DNA of 35,402 nt, taken from assembly GCA_016280975.1 (NCBI GenBank), contig JAEEHU010000051.1, forward strand, positions 1-35,402, written 5' to 3'. This document shows, in pieces, positions 7,267 through 15,076 of the stretch. Source of the DNA: Acholeplasmatales bacterium (GTDB lineage: Bacteria; Bacillota_I; Bacilli_A; Acholeplasmatales; Anaeroplasmataceae). Numbering within the stretch: the first letter of the stretch is position 1; every line of letters begins with the position of its first letter. Made by a program: the position numbers and the translations under genes. A model generated the notes under the pieces. It had not been told where the DNA came from, made no database searches, and worked only from the letters and a program-made list of their open reading frames with translations.

Positions 7267-9864
7267 ATGGCATTTAAATTTTTAGACTCAGGTCACAAGG
7301 AAATGAAAAGATGTGCTAAGCTAGCACAAAAAATAATGGCCTTAGAGCCAGAAATGGCTAAGCTTTCAGATGATGAATTGAAGGCTAAAACACCATATTT
7401 TAAAGAATTATTAAAAAATGGTAAAACATTAGATGATATATTAGTTGAAGCATATGCAGTATGTAGAGAAGCTGCATACCGTGTATCTGGTATGAAGGCA
7501 TACTTTGTACAATTAATTGGTGCATGTGCTATTCATGGTGGTAATATCGCAGAAATGAAAACAGGTGAAGGTAAAACTTTAACTGGAGTATTCCCTGCAT
7601 ATTTAAACGCATTAACTGGCGATGGTGTTCATATCGTTACAGTAAACGAATACCTAGCTGGTCGTGAAACTGAAGGTATAATCGGTGATATTTATAGATG
7701 GTTAGGCTTAACAGTAGGCTTAAATTTAAGAGAGCTTGATAGACAACAAAAGCGTGATGTTTATTCATGTGATATCATTTATTCTACAAACTCAGAATTA
7801 GGCTTCGACTACTTAAGAGATAATATGGTTCCTAATTACTCTGATGTAACTCAAGTTAAGGGATTAAATTATGCAATCATCGATGAGGTCGACTCAATTT
7901 TAATTGATGATGCAAGAACACCACTTATTATTTCTGGTCCAACTAAGGATGATAATGGTTTATATGAAAGAGCTGATGCCTTTGTTAAAGCATTAAAGCC
8001 TGAGGATTATACAATTGATGTAGAATCTAAGACAATTGCATTAAAGCCATCAGGAGTAGATAAGGCAGAAGAATTCTTTAGAGTAAAGAATATTTATGAT
8101 ATTGAGCATGTTCAATTAGTTCATAGAATTAATAATGCACTTAAGGCTGTATATATTTTCGTAAATGGTGTTGAATATGTTGTTCAAAATGGTGAAGTAT
8201 TAATCGTTGACCAATCAACAGGTCGTATCCTAAAGGGTAGACAATTCTCTGAAGGCTTACACCAAGCTCTAGAAGCTAAAGAAGGCGTAGAGATTAAAAA
8301 AGAAACTATCACAGTTGCAACTATTACATATCAAAATTTCTTCAGAATGTATAAGAAGCTATCTGGTATGACAGGTACTGCTAAGACTGAGGAAGAAGAA
8401 TTTAGAGATATTTATAACATGTATGTTGTTGAAGTACCAACAAATAAGCCTGTTATTAGAAATGACGCTCCAGATTTACTATTCTTAACAAAGGAATATA
8501 AATTTAAAGCATTAGTTCAAGATGTTATTGAACGTCATAGTAAGGGTCAACCTATTCTAATTGGTACAGCAAACGTTGAAACATCAGAATTATTACATGA
8601 AATGCTTGAGAAGGAAAACCTTCCACATGAAGTATTAAATGCTAAGAACCATGAGCGTGAAGCTGAAATTGTATCACACGCTGGTGAAATTGGTGCAATC
8701 ACACTTTCAACAAACATGGCTGGCCGTGGTACCGATATTAAGCTTGCTCCTGGAGTTCCTGAGCTTGGAGGTCTTGCAGTATTAGGTACTGAAAGATTTG
8801 AATCAAGACGTATTGATAATCAGCTAAGAGGTCGTTCTGGTCGTCAAGGTGACCCTGGTTATTCAAGATTCTTTATTTCAACTGAAGATGATTTAATCCA
8901 AAGATTTGGTGGAGATTCATTCAAGAATAGATTAGCAATGATTTTAAGAATGATGAATGATGGTGATGAAGAGCAACCACTTGAATCAAAGATGCTTGCT
9001 AAGATGGTTACAATGGCTCAAACTAAGATTGAGGGTATGAACTATGACTCTCGTAAGAATGTCTTAAAGTATGATGATGTAATCCGTCGTCAAAGAGAAA
9101 TTTTCTATGCTGAGCGTCAACAAGTAGTTAAGGCAGAAGCACTTGAGGGTGTATTATACCAAATCATGAAGAATGCTGTTAGTAATAAGGTTGAGGAATT
9201 CATGAATTCACCTGAAAAGGAATTCGATGATGAAAATCTTACTAAGACATTTAATGAGCGTTTATATGGTTCTGATTTAGTTGATGTTAATATCGTTCGT
9301 GGCTATGATGATGACCAAGATATGATTAACTATATTTTCGAATGTGGTAAAAAGGATATGGATGAACGTCTAAAGGGCATCAGAGAAGAAATGAAGAATA
9401 TTTTCCCTCCTGAGGCATTTGAAAATGGACAAGATCCAGTAGAACAACAAATCCAAATGATTCTTAAAAGAATCATCCTTCCAGTTTTAGATAGAAATTG
9501 GAGAGAGCATATCGATGATATGGCTGGCTTCCGTCAAGGTATCTATTTACAACAATATGCTCAAAATAACCCTCTTGAATTATATCAAAGAGAAGGCTTT
9601 GAGAAGTTTGATAAGCTAAATAGAAAAATGAACGAAGAAATCTTAATTGCAGCAATGCATACAAGAATTAGATTTGAACGTAAGGTAGAAGAACCTAAGG
9701 ATGAATTAAAGGGTTTATCTACTAACCAAGACCTATCAACTACTAACGCAAATACTCCTATAAAGAAGGATCCAAAGGATATGTTTGCGAATGTTGGACC
9801 AAATGAACCATGTCCATGTGGCTCTGGTAAAAAGTTCAAGTTCTGTCATGGATTAAGAAGATAA
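7267..9864 (+). CDS. secA: Preprotein translocase ATPase SecA
   Basis: SecA is the ATPase motor that drives unfolded preproteins through SecYEG. The 865-residue protein is full length and shows the conserved N-terminal stretch ending in LSDDELKAKT, Walker A EMKTGEGKTL, the IIDEVDSILIDDARTPLIISG motif, GMTGTAKTEEEEF, the second helicase lobe with TNMAGRGTDIKL and QLRGRSGRQGDPG, and a C-terminal zinc-binding tail (EPCPCGSGKKFKFCHG) for SecB or ribosome contact. The start fits the family N-terminus although the AAGGA site is about 13 bases upstream, longer than usual. prfB, often next in Firmicutes, is absent; a terminator follows directly. Codon choice (AAG, CGT) suggests high expression. Confidence 0.98.
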   Translation: MAFKFLDSGHKEMKRCAKLAQKIMALEPEMAKLSDDELKAKTPYFKELLKNGKTLDDILVEAYAVCREAAYRVSGMKAYFVQLIGACAIHGGNIAEMKTGEGKTLTGVFPAYLNALTGDGVHIVTVNEYLAGRETEGIIGDIYRWLGLTVGLNLRELDRQQKRDVYSCDIIYSTNSELGFDYLRDNMVPNYSDVTQVKGLNYAIIDEVDSILIDDARTPLIISGPTKDDNGLYERADAFVKALKPEDYTIDVESKTIALKPSGVDKAEEFFRVKNIYDIEHVQLVHRINNALKAVYIFVNGVEYVVQNGEVLIVDQSTGRILKGRQFSEGLHQALEAKEGVEIKKETITVATITYQNFFRMYKKLSGMTGTAKTEEEEFRDIYNMYVVEVPTNKPVIRNDAPDLLFLTKEYKFKALVQDVIERHSKGQPILIGTANVETSELLHEMLEKENLPHEVLNAKNHEREAEIVSHAGEIGAITLSTNMAGRGTDIKLAPGVPELGGLAVLGTERFESRRIDNQLRGRSGRQGDPGYSRFFISTEDDLIQRFGGDSFKNRLAMILRMMNDGDEEQPLESKMLAKMVTMAQTKIEGMNYDSRKNVLKYDDVIRRQREIFYAERQQVVKAEALEGVLYQIMKNAVSNKVEEFMNSPEKEFDDENLTKTFNERLYGSDLVDVNIVRGYDDDQDMINYIFECGKKDMDERLKGIREEMKNIFPPEAFENGQDPVEQQIQMILKRIILPVLDRNWREHIDDMAGFRQGIYLQQYAQNNPLELYQREGFEKFDKLNRKMNEEILIAAMHTRIRFERKVEEPKDELKGLSTNQDLSTTNANTPIKKDPKDMFANVGPNEPCPCGSGKKFKFCHGLRR

Positions 9865-9880
9865 TTTAGACTATAAAAAG

Positions 9881-9919
9881 AAACCTTAAGTTATTAGCTT
9901 GGCTTAAGGTTTTTTCTTT
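9881..9919 (+). terminator. Intrinsic terminator after secA
   Basis: A 10-bp stem AAACCTTAAG / CTTAAGGTTT with a 12-base loop, running into TTTTCTTTC. Confidence 0.85.
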
Positions 9920-9922
9920 CAA

Positions 9923-9936
9923 TAAAAGCGCTATTA
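9923..9936 (+). promoter_or_regulatory. Weak cre-like site upstream of the uronate operon
   Basis: TAAAAGCGCTATTA has a GCGC core and matches most positions of the CcpA cre consensus, about 27 bases before the -35 of the eda promoter. Catabolite control would make sense for a uronate operon, but two consensus positions are off. Confidence 0.3.
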
Positions 9937-9962
9937 TAGGACTTTTTTACAGATTTCTAAAA

Positions 9963-9991
9963 TTGACAAATATATATTTTCAATATATAAT
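9963..9991 (+). promoter_or_regulatory. Promoter of the uronate (eda) operon
   Basis: The consensus elements TTGACA (9963-9968) and TATAAT (9986-9991) are separated by exactly 17 bp, about 57 bases before the eda start codon. Confidence 0.88.
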
Positions 9992-10002
9992 TAAAAATGA
10001 CA

Positions 10003-10018
10003 ATTTCATTTATGAAAT
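10003..10018 (+). promoter_or_regulatory. Palindrome at the eda transcription start, possible operator
   Basis: ATTTCAT-TT-ATGAAAT is a perfect 7-bp inverted repeat with a 2-bp centre. It lies 11 bases past the -10, in the initially transcribed region, where a repressor would act. It does not match the enterobacterial KdgR site, which has the half-sites in the opposite order. The regulator is not encoded in the window. Confidence 0.45.
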
Positions 10019-10047
10019 CAAGAACAAAGAAAGAGGTAGTATAAAGA

Positions 10048-10701
10048 ATGAAAAAATTTGATGTATTGAACAGAATTGCTGAGTGCGGTGTTGTAGCTGT
10101 AGTTAGAGCAAAGTCTGAGGAAGAAGCTATTAATATAGCAACTGCATGTACTGACGGAGGAGTAAAGGCTATTGAAGTTACTTTCACAGTACCTGGTGCA
10201 GATAGCGTTATTAAGGCTTTAAAGAAGAAGATCCCAGCTGAGAAGTTAATCGTTGGTGCTGGATCTGTACTTGACCCTGAAACAGCAAGAGCTGCTATTT
10301 TAGCTGGTGCTGAATTCATCGTTGCACCTTCATTTAGTGAAGGAGTTGCTAAACTTTGCAACCGTTACCAAGTACCTTATATTCCAGGAACTCAAACTAT
10401 TAAGGAAATCGTTACAGCTATGGAAGCTGGTTGCGATGTAATTAAGGTATTCCCTGGTGATATGTTAGGACCAGTATTCATTAAGGACGTTAAGGGACCA
10501 CTTCCTTATGCAAACTTAATGCCATCTGGTGGTGTTAACCTTGAAAATGCAGCTGAATGGATTAAGATGGGTGCTGTATGTATTTCTTCAGGTTCTCACT
10601 TAACTGCACCTGCAACAAAGGGTGATTTAGCTGAGACAGCTAAGCGTGCAAAGCAATATGTTGATGCAGTAGCACAAGCAAGACAAGAATTAAAGAAGTA
10701 A
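10048..10701 (+). CDS. eda: 2-keto-3-deoxy-6-phosphogluconate (KDPG) / KHG aldolase
   Basis: This class I aldolase splits KDPG into pyruvate and glyceraldehyde-3-phosphate, the last step of uronate breakdown. The 217-residue TIM barrel carries the base Glu in GGVKAIEVTF (E43), VGAGSVLDPETARAAILAGAEF, and the Schiff-base lysine K133 in DVIKVFPGD, the same number as in E. coli Eda. It also has the phosphate-binding PSGGVN loop. It is first in the operon, with its own consensus promoter and a GAGGTAG ribosome site. Codon choice is that of a well-expressed gene. Confidence 0.94.
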   Translation: MKKFDVLNRIAECGVVAVVRAKSEEEAINIATACTDGGVKAIEVTFTVPGADSVIKALKKKIPAEKLIVGAGSVLDPETARAAILAGAEFIVAPSFSEGVAKLCNRYQVPYIPGTQTIKEIVTAMEAGCDVIKVFPGDMLGPVFIKDVKGPLPYANLMPSGGVNLENAAEWIKMGAVCISSGSHLTAPATKGDLAETAKRAKQYVDAVAQARQELKK

Positions 10702-10729
10702 AAAATTTGTTAATAAGCAGGAATTAATT

Positions 10730-11764
10730 ATGGATGAAAAAATTTTAACATTTGGAGAGATAATGCTAAGATTATCTACTCCTGATTATTCCACAATTAA
10801 TCAAACTCAATCCTTCTTAGTTAATTATGGTGGTGGTGAGGCAAACGTTGCTGTTGCACTTGCTCACATGGGACATAAAACATACTTTATGTCTAAGCTT
10901 CCACCAAATCAATTAGGAGATGGAGCTATCACTCATTTAAAGAGTCATGGAGTTGATACTACATACGTTGTTAGAGGTTCTACAACAATTGGTATCTATT
11001 TCCTTGAAACTGGATTTGGTGGTAGACCATCAAAGGTTATTTATAACCGTAAACACTCTGCTATCACTCGTATATCAGAAGATGAATTTGATTGGGAAGA
11101 AATATTTTCTAATGCTACATGGTTCCATTTATCTGGAATTACATTAGCACTTGGTGAAAGAGTAAGAAAGGTTGCTTTAAGAGCAGTAAAGGAAGCTAAA
11201 AAGTACAATGTTCCTGTAAGCTTCGATTTCAACTATCGTTCTAAATTATGGACAGTTGAAGAAGCAAGACCTGTCTATAAGCAATTTATGAATTACGTAA
11301 ATATTGTTTTTGCAAGCTTCTATGATGCAAATACAATACTTGAAATTCCTCTTGATAAGGGATTTGAGGATAAAACATTATCTGAAAAGAGAAGAAATGT
11401 TTTCCCTAAAATGATCAAAAAATATAAGCTAGATTACATTTTTGGTACAGATAGAGTTGTATATACTGCAACTGACAATTCACTTGCGGGATACTATTTC
11501 TGGTTAAAGGGTGAAGAACTATCTTGGGAATTAACAGAGCCAATTAGATTCAATATTTATGATAGAATTGGTGGAGGAGATGCGTTTGCATCTGGTGTTA
11601 TTCACGGATTATTAAAAGATTATCACAATCCAGCCTATGCTGTTAGATATGGATTAAATACCTCAGTTTTAAAGCATACTATTTATGGTGATGCTTCTAC
11701 AATGAGTTGTGAAGATATCGAAACATTTATGGCAGCAAATGGTAGTGCTGAAGTAGTGAGATAG
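10730..11764 (+). CDS. PfkB-family sugar kinase, divergent KdgK paralogue
   Basis: This 344-residue ribokinase-family protein is clearly a paralogue of the kinase at 12261-13283. They share GEIMLRLS, YGGGEANVAV, RPSKVIY and DRIGGGD, and the catalytic Asp is D284 here. The expected role is phosphorylation of 2-keto-3-deoxygluconate to KDPG. It is divergent where the family has the Mg/phosphate-binding NxxE motif: the sister reads GNEED at 195-198, whereas this copy reads ASFYD, with Asn and both Glu replaced. It may therefore have altered activity, another keto-sugar substrate, or a regulatory role. It starts 28 bases after eda (AGG site 8 bases upstream) and is followed 11 bases later by the YhcH-type gene. 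Confidence 0.8.
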   Translation: MDEKILTFGEIMLRLSTPDYSTINQTQSFLVNYGGGEANVAVALAHMGHKTYFMSKLPPNQLGDGAITHLKSHGVDTTYVVRGSTTIGIYFLETGFGGRPSKVIYNRKHSAITRISEDEFDWEEIFSNATWFHLSGITLALGERVRKVALRAVKEAKKYNVPVSFDFNYRSKLWTVEEARPVYKQFMNYVNIVFASFYDANTILEIPLDKGFEDKTLSEKRRNVFPKMIKKYKLDYIFGTDRVVYTATDNSLAGYYFWLKGEELSWELTEPIRFNIYDRIGGGDAFASGVIHGLLKDYHNPAYAVRYGLNTSVLKHTIYGDASTMSCEDIETFMAANGSAEVVR

Positions 11765-11775
11765 GAGAAAAAAAG

Positions 11776-12234
11776 ATGATTGTTGGAAAATTAGTTGATT
11801 TATATCGTTATAAGGGTATATCAAAAAATATCGATACAGCTATCGATTATATTCAAAATAACGATCTAATGGCCTTACCTAAGGGAAAGACAATTGTTGA
11901 TGGCGATAATGTATATATCAATAGAGACACTTATGTTGCTCGTCCTTTAGAAGAATGCTTCTTTGAAAATCATGAAAAGTATATTGATATTCAAATCGTT
12001 CTAAAAGGTCAAGAAGTAATAGGTTACACTCACATTACTAATCCTGATTTAAAGGTTACAACTCCTTATAATCCGGACAAGGATGTAACAAAATATAATT
12101 ACAACCCTAAGGGTGCTGTATTCTTCACATTAGAAGAAGGATTTGCTTTAGTTTACACTGAGGATGCTCATTTAGCTAAATGTAAAGCAAATGATGAAAT
12201 CGTAGAAAAAGTTGTTGTCAAAGTTAAAATATAG
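11776..12234 (+). CDS. YhcH/YjgK/YiaL family (DUF386) protein
   Basis: A 152-residue cupin-like protein of the YhcH/YjgK/YiaL family, also related to the EbgC beta subunit. The family features seen are HEKYIDIQIVLKGQE in the middle and the C-terminal YTEDAHLAKC, matching the conserved metal-site residues of the fold. Members lie in sialic acid, uronate and related sugar operons and are thought to act as anomerases or isomerases on sugar acids; the exact reaction is not settled. Its place between two KdgK-type kinases suggests action on a uronate intermediate. RBS AGGAGA is 7 bases upstream. Confidence 0.88.
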   Translation: MIVGKLVDLYRYKGISKNIDTAIDYIQNNDLMALPKGKTIVDGDNVYINRDTYVARPLEECFFENHEKYIDIQIVLKGQEVIGYTHITNPDLKVTTPYNPDKDVTKYNYNPKGAVFFTLEEGFALVYTEDAHLAKCKANDEIVEKVVVKVKI

Positions 12235-12260
12235 TATTAGAAAAGGAGATTTAAAAAACA

Positions 12261-13283
12261 ATGGCAAAAATCGTAACATTAGGTGAAATCATGTTAAGAT
12301 TATCACCAGCTGGACAAAACCGTTTTGTTCAAGTTGATAATTTCAATGTAATTTATGGAGGAGGAGAAGCTAACGTTGCTGTTTCAGCTGCTAACTATGG
12401 TCATGATGCTTATTTCGTAACTAAGTTACCTAAGCATGAAATTGGTCAAGCTGCTGTTAATTCTTTAAGAAGATATGGCGTAAATACTCAATACATCGCT
12501 CGTGGTGGTAATAGAGTTGGTATTTACTATGCTGAAACTGGTGCATCAATGAGACCTTCTAAGGTTATTTATGACCGTGCAGGTTCTTCAATTGCTGAAG
12601 CTGATCCAGAGGATTTCGATTTCGATGAAATCTTCAAGGGTGCTGACTGGTTCCACTGGTCAGGAATTACTCCAGCTATTTCTGATAAGGCTGCTAAGTT
12701 AACTGAGCTTGCTTGTAAGGCAGCTAAGAAGGCAGGTGCAACTGTATCTGTTGACTTAAACTTCCGTAAGAAATTATGGACATCAGAAAAGGCTATCTCT
12801 GTCATGAGACCTTTAATGAAGTATGTTGATGTATGTATCGGTAACGAAGAGGATGCAGAATTATGCTTAGGCTTCAAGCCAGATGCAAACGTTGAAGCTG
12901 GTGAAACTGGTGCTGCTGGATATCATAAGATTTTCGAGCAAATGGCAAAGGAATTTGATTTCAAGTATGTTATTTCAACATTAAGAGAATCATTCTCAGC
13001 TACACACAATGGTTGGAAGGCATTAATTTATAACGGAAAAGAATTCTATGAATCTAAGCGTTATGAAATCAACCCAATTATCGACCGTATCGGTGGTGGA
13101 GATTCATTCTCTGGTGGTATTATCCATGGCTTATTAACAAAGAAGACTCAAGGCGAAGCTTTAGAGTTCGCAGTTGCTGCAAGTGCATTAAAGCATACTA
13201 TTAATGGTGACTTCAACCTAGTTAGTGCTGATGAAGTTGAATCACTTGCTGGTGGTAATGCTAACGGACGTGTTCAACGTTAA
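12261..13283 (+). CDS. kdgK: 2-keto-3-deoxygluconate kinase
   Basis: KdgK phosphorylates 2-keto-3-deoxygluconate with ATP to give KDPG, the substrate of Eda. The 340-residue PfkB-family protein has the N-terminal GEIMLRLSPAGQNRFVQ, the substrate loop YGGGEANVAVSAA, the intact NEED (N195-D198) Mg/phosphate motif, and the C-terminal DRIGGGDSFSGG with catalytic D281. It looks like the orthodox kinase of the pair; the paralogue at 10730-11764 lacks the NxxE motif. Its AAGGAG site is 13 bases upstream, on the long side. A hairpin follows the stop. Confidence 0.92.
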   Translation: MAKIVTLGEIMLRLSPAGQNRFVQVDNFNVIYGGGEANVAVSAANYGHDAYFVTKLPKHEIGQAAVNSLRRYGVNTQYIARGGNRVGIYYAETGASMRPSKVIYDRAGSSIAEADPEDFDFDEIFKGADWFHWSGITPAISDKAAKLTELACKAAKKAGATVSVDLNFRKKLWTSEKAISVMRPLMKYVDVCIGNEEDAELCLGFKPDANVEAGETGAAGYHKIFEQMAKEFDFKYVISTLRESFSATHNGWKALIYNGKEFYESKRYEINPIIDRIGGGDSFSGGIIHGLLTKKTQGEALEFAVAASALKHTINGDFNLVSADEVESLAGGNANGRVQR

Positions 13284-13304
13284 TTAAATTAAATTGTCAA
13301 TTTT

Positions 13305-13334
13305 TATACCAAGGGCTTTCGGGCTCTTGGTATA
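13305..13334 (+). promoter_or_regulatory. Hairpin between kdgK and the TIM-barrel isomerase gene
   Basis: TATACCAAG / CTTGGTATA form a perfect 9-bp stem that can be extended inward (GGC with GCT). No T-tract follows, so it is not a classical terminator. Its right arm overlaps a possible extended -10. It may be an mRNA-stabilising or processing hairpin or an operator. Confidence 0.55.
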
Positions 13335-13336
13335 AT
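13328..13336 (+). promoter_or_regulatory. Possible internal extended -10 promoter for the kduI/kduD part
   Basis: TGGTATAAT is a perfect extended -10 element 20 bases before the start codon of the next gene, within the right arm of the hairpin. No -35 is evident. Confidence 0.4.
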
Positions 13337-13355
13337 TATAACTTAGGAGGTTTTC

Positions 13356-14195
13356 ATGAAAATTGGTGTTAGAGTTCACGATTTCGGTAAAAGTAATGCC
13401 GAGACGCTTGCTCAAGAAGCAAAGAAGGTAGGCTTTGATGGAGTTCAATTAGTTTTAAATAAGGCTATTGAAGGTGAATCAGGTCTTGCAGGAACACTTT
13501 CTAAGGAAAAAGCAAATTATTATTATGAGGCGTTTAAAAAAGAAGGATTAGATATAGCTATGCTTGGCGCATATTTTAATCCAGTTCATTCTAATAAGGA
13601 GCTTGTTGAAAAGAACATAGCTAAATTTAAAGAGCATTTAAAATTTGAAAATGACTTTCATGCTGGCTATGTAGGTAGTGAAACTGGTTCATTCAATGAT
13701 GACAAATGGACATATAATCCACTTAATAGAACTGAAGATGCATTCCAAGAGGTTAAAAGAATTTTTAAAGATTTAGCAAATACTGCAGAAGCCTCTAATG
13801 CTAAGATGGCTATTGAGGGTGCTTATGGACATTGTATGTTTGAGCCAAAAGCCTTAAAAAGATTAGTAGATGAGATAAATTCAAATAGCGTATACTATAT
13901 CGTTGACATTTATAACTATCTATCAATCGATAATTATAAGAATTATAAAGAGATTTTTGAGGAATGTTTGGAATTGTTTAAAGGAAGAATAGTAATCTTC
14001 CACCTTAAAGATTTTATAATCCAAGATGGTGCTTTAAAACAGACTTGTATTGGAAAAGGAATAATTGATTATGATTATTTGATTAAGAAAATTAAAGAAA
14101 ATGCTCCCGATGCATATTTAATTTTCGAGGGTTCTAAACCAGAGGATATGGAATACTCATTTAAATTTGTTAAGTCAAAAATTGATGAGGCTTAA
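13356..14195 (+). CDS. Sugar phosphate isomerase/epimerase (AP endonuclease 2-type TIM barrel)
   Basis: This is a 279-residue TIM-barrel protein of the xylose isomerase-like/AP endonuclease 2 superfamily. Visible family features are KVGFDGVQLVL near the N-terminus, the metal-ligand strand AIEGAYGH with its Glu, VDIYNYL, and HLKDF near the C-terminus. This superfamily covers isomerases and epimerases for many sugars, and the exact substrate cannot be read from sequence. Its place beside kduI-kduD suggests a role in uronate or keto-sugar interconversion. RBS TAGGAGG is strong. Codon choice (more AAA and AGA, fewer CGT) looks less optimised than in flanking kdgK and kduI, so it may be a lower-expressed or later addition. 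Confidence 0.82.
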   Translation: MKIGVRVHDFGKSNAETLAQEAKKVGFDGVQLVLNKAIEGESGLAGTLSKEKANYYYEAFKKEGLDIAMLGAYFNPVHSNKELVEKNIAKFKEHLKFENDFHAGYVGSETGSFNDDKWTYNPLNRTEDAFQEVKRIFKDLANTAEASNAKMAIEGAYGHCMFEPKALKRLVDEINSNSVYYIVDIYNYLSIDNYKNYKEIFEECLELFKGRIVIFHLKDFIIQDGALKQTCIGKGIIDYDYLIKKIKENAPDAYLIFEGSKPEDMEYSFKFVKSKIDEA

Positions 14196-14213
14196 AATAA
14201 AAAGGAGAACAAA

Positions 14214-15050
14214 ATGAAATTAGATGTTAGATATGCGAATCATCCAGATGATTCAAAATTCTATACAACAGAAGAATTAAGAAAGCACTATTTAATTCAA
14301 ACAGTTTTCGAAAAAGATGAAATTGTATTTACATATTCTCATCAAGACCGTATGATCGCTGGTGGTATTATGCCAGTTGATAAAAAGGTTGTATTAGATT
14401 CAGCTGATGAATTAAGAGCAGATTATTTCTTACAAAGAAGAGAAATGGGCTTTATTAATGTAGGTGGTAAGGGTAAGGTTACTTTAGATGGTAAAGAATA
14501 CGAAATCCTACCAAAAGATGGTATGTATATTGGAATGGGAACTAAGGAAATTATTTTCGAATCAGTAGATAAGAAGAATCCTGCTAAGTTCTATGTAAAT
14601 TCTTCACCTGCTCATAAAACTTATCCAACAGTTTACATTAATTATGAAAAAGCTAACCATAAGCCAATGGGCGATGAAGCACATATGAATAAGCGTATTA
14701 TTAACCAATACATTCATAAGGATGTTTGTGAGTCTTGCCAATTAGCTATGGGTATGACTGAACTTGCAGTAGGTTCATCTTGGAATACAATGCCATGTCA
14801 TACACATGAAAGAAGAATGGAAGTTTATTTCTATTTCAATTTCCCAGAAACTGAGCGTGTATTCCACATTATGGGTCGTCCTGATGAAACAAGACACATC
14901 ATTATGGCTCCAGAGCAAGCTGTAATATCACCTTCTTGGTCAATTCACTGTGCTTCAGCAACAATGAATTATACATTCATTTGGGGTATGTGTGGTGAAA
15001 ACCAAGATTATGATGATCAAGATTTCTTTAAAACAGCTGATTTAAAATAA
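14214..15050 (+). CDS. kduI: 5-dehydro-4-deoxy-D-glucuronate isomerase
   Basis: KduI converts 5-keto-4-deoxyuronate, released by pectate/oligogalacturonate lyases or unsaturated glucuronyl hydrolases, to 2,5-diketo-3-deoxygluconate. The 278-residue cupin has the family pattern MPVDKKVVL, REMGFINVGGKG, and the zinc site with H196, H198, E203 (CHTHERRMEVYFYF) and H245 (SWSIHCA). These are the same positions as in E. coli KduI. It lies 18 bases after the TIM-barrel gene with an AAAGGAG site, and kduD follows. Confidence 0.96.
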   Translation: MKLDVRYANHPDDSKFYTTEELRKHYLIQTVFEKDEIVFTYSHQDRMIAGGIMPVDKKVVLDSADELRADYFLQRREMGFINVGGKGKVTLDGKEYEILPKDGMYIGMGTKEIIFESVDKKNPAKFYVNSSPAHKTYPTVYINYEKANHKPMGDEAHMNKRIINQYIHKDVCESCQLAMGMTELAVGSSWNTMPCHTHERRMEVYFYFNFPETERVFHIMGRPDETRHIIMAPEQAVISPSWSIHCASATMNYTFIWGMCGENQDYDDQDFFKTADLK

Positions 15051-15076
15051 TTTAATTAAGAGGAGAAAATTTAAAA

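Noticed and set aside
9957-10361. 134-residue minus-strand ORF over the eda start
   Set aside because: It is the shadow of eda and its promoter region, with no ribosome site and a low-complexity translation.
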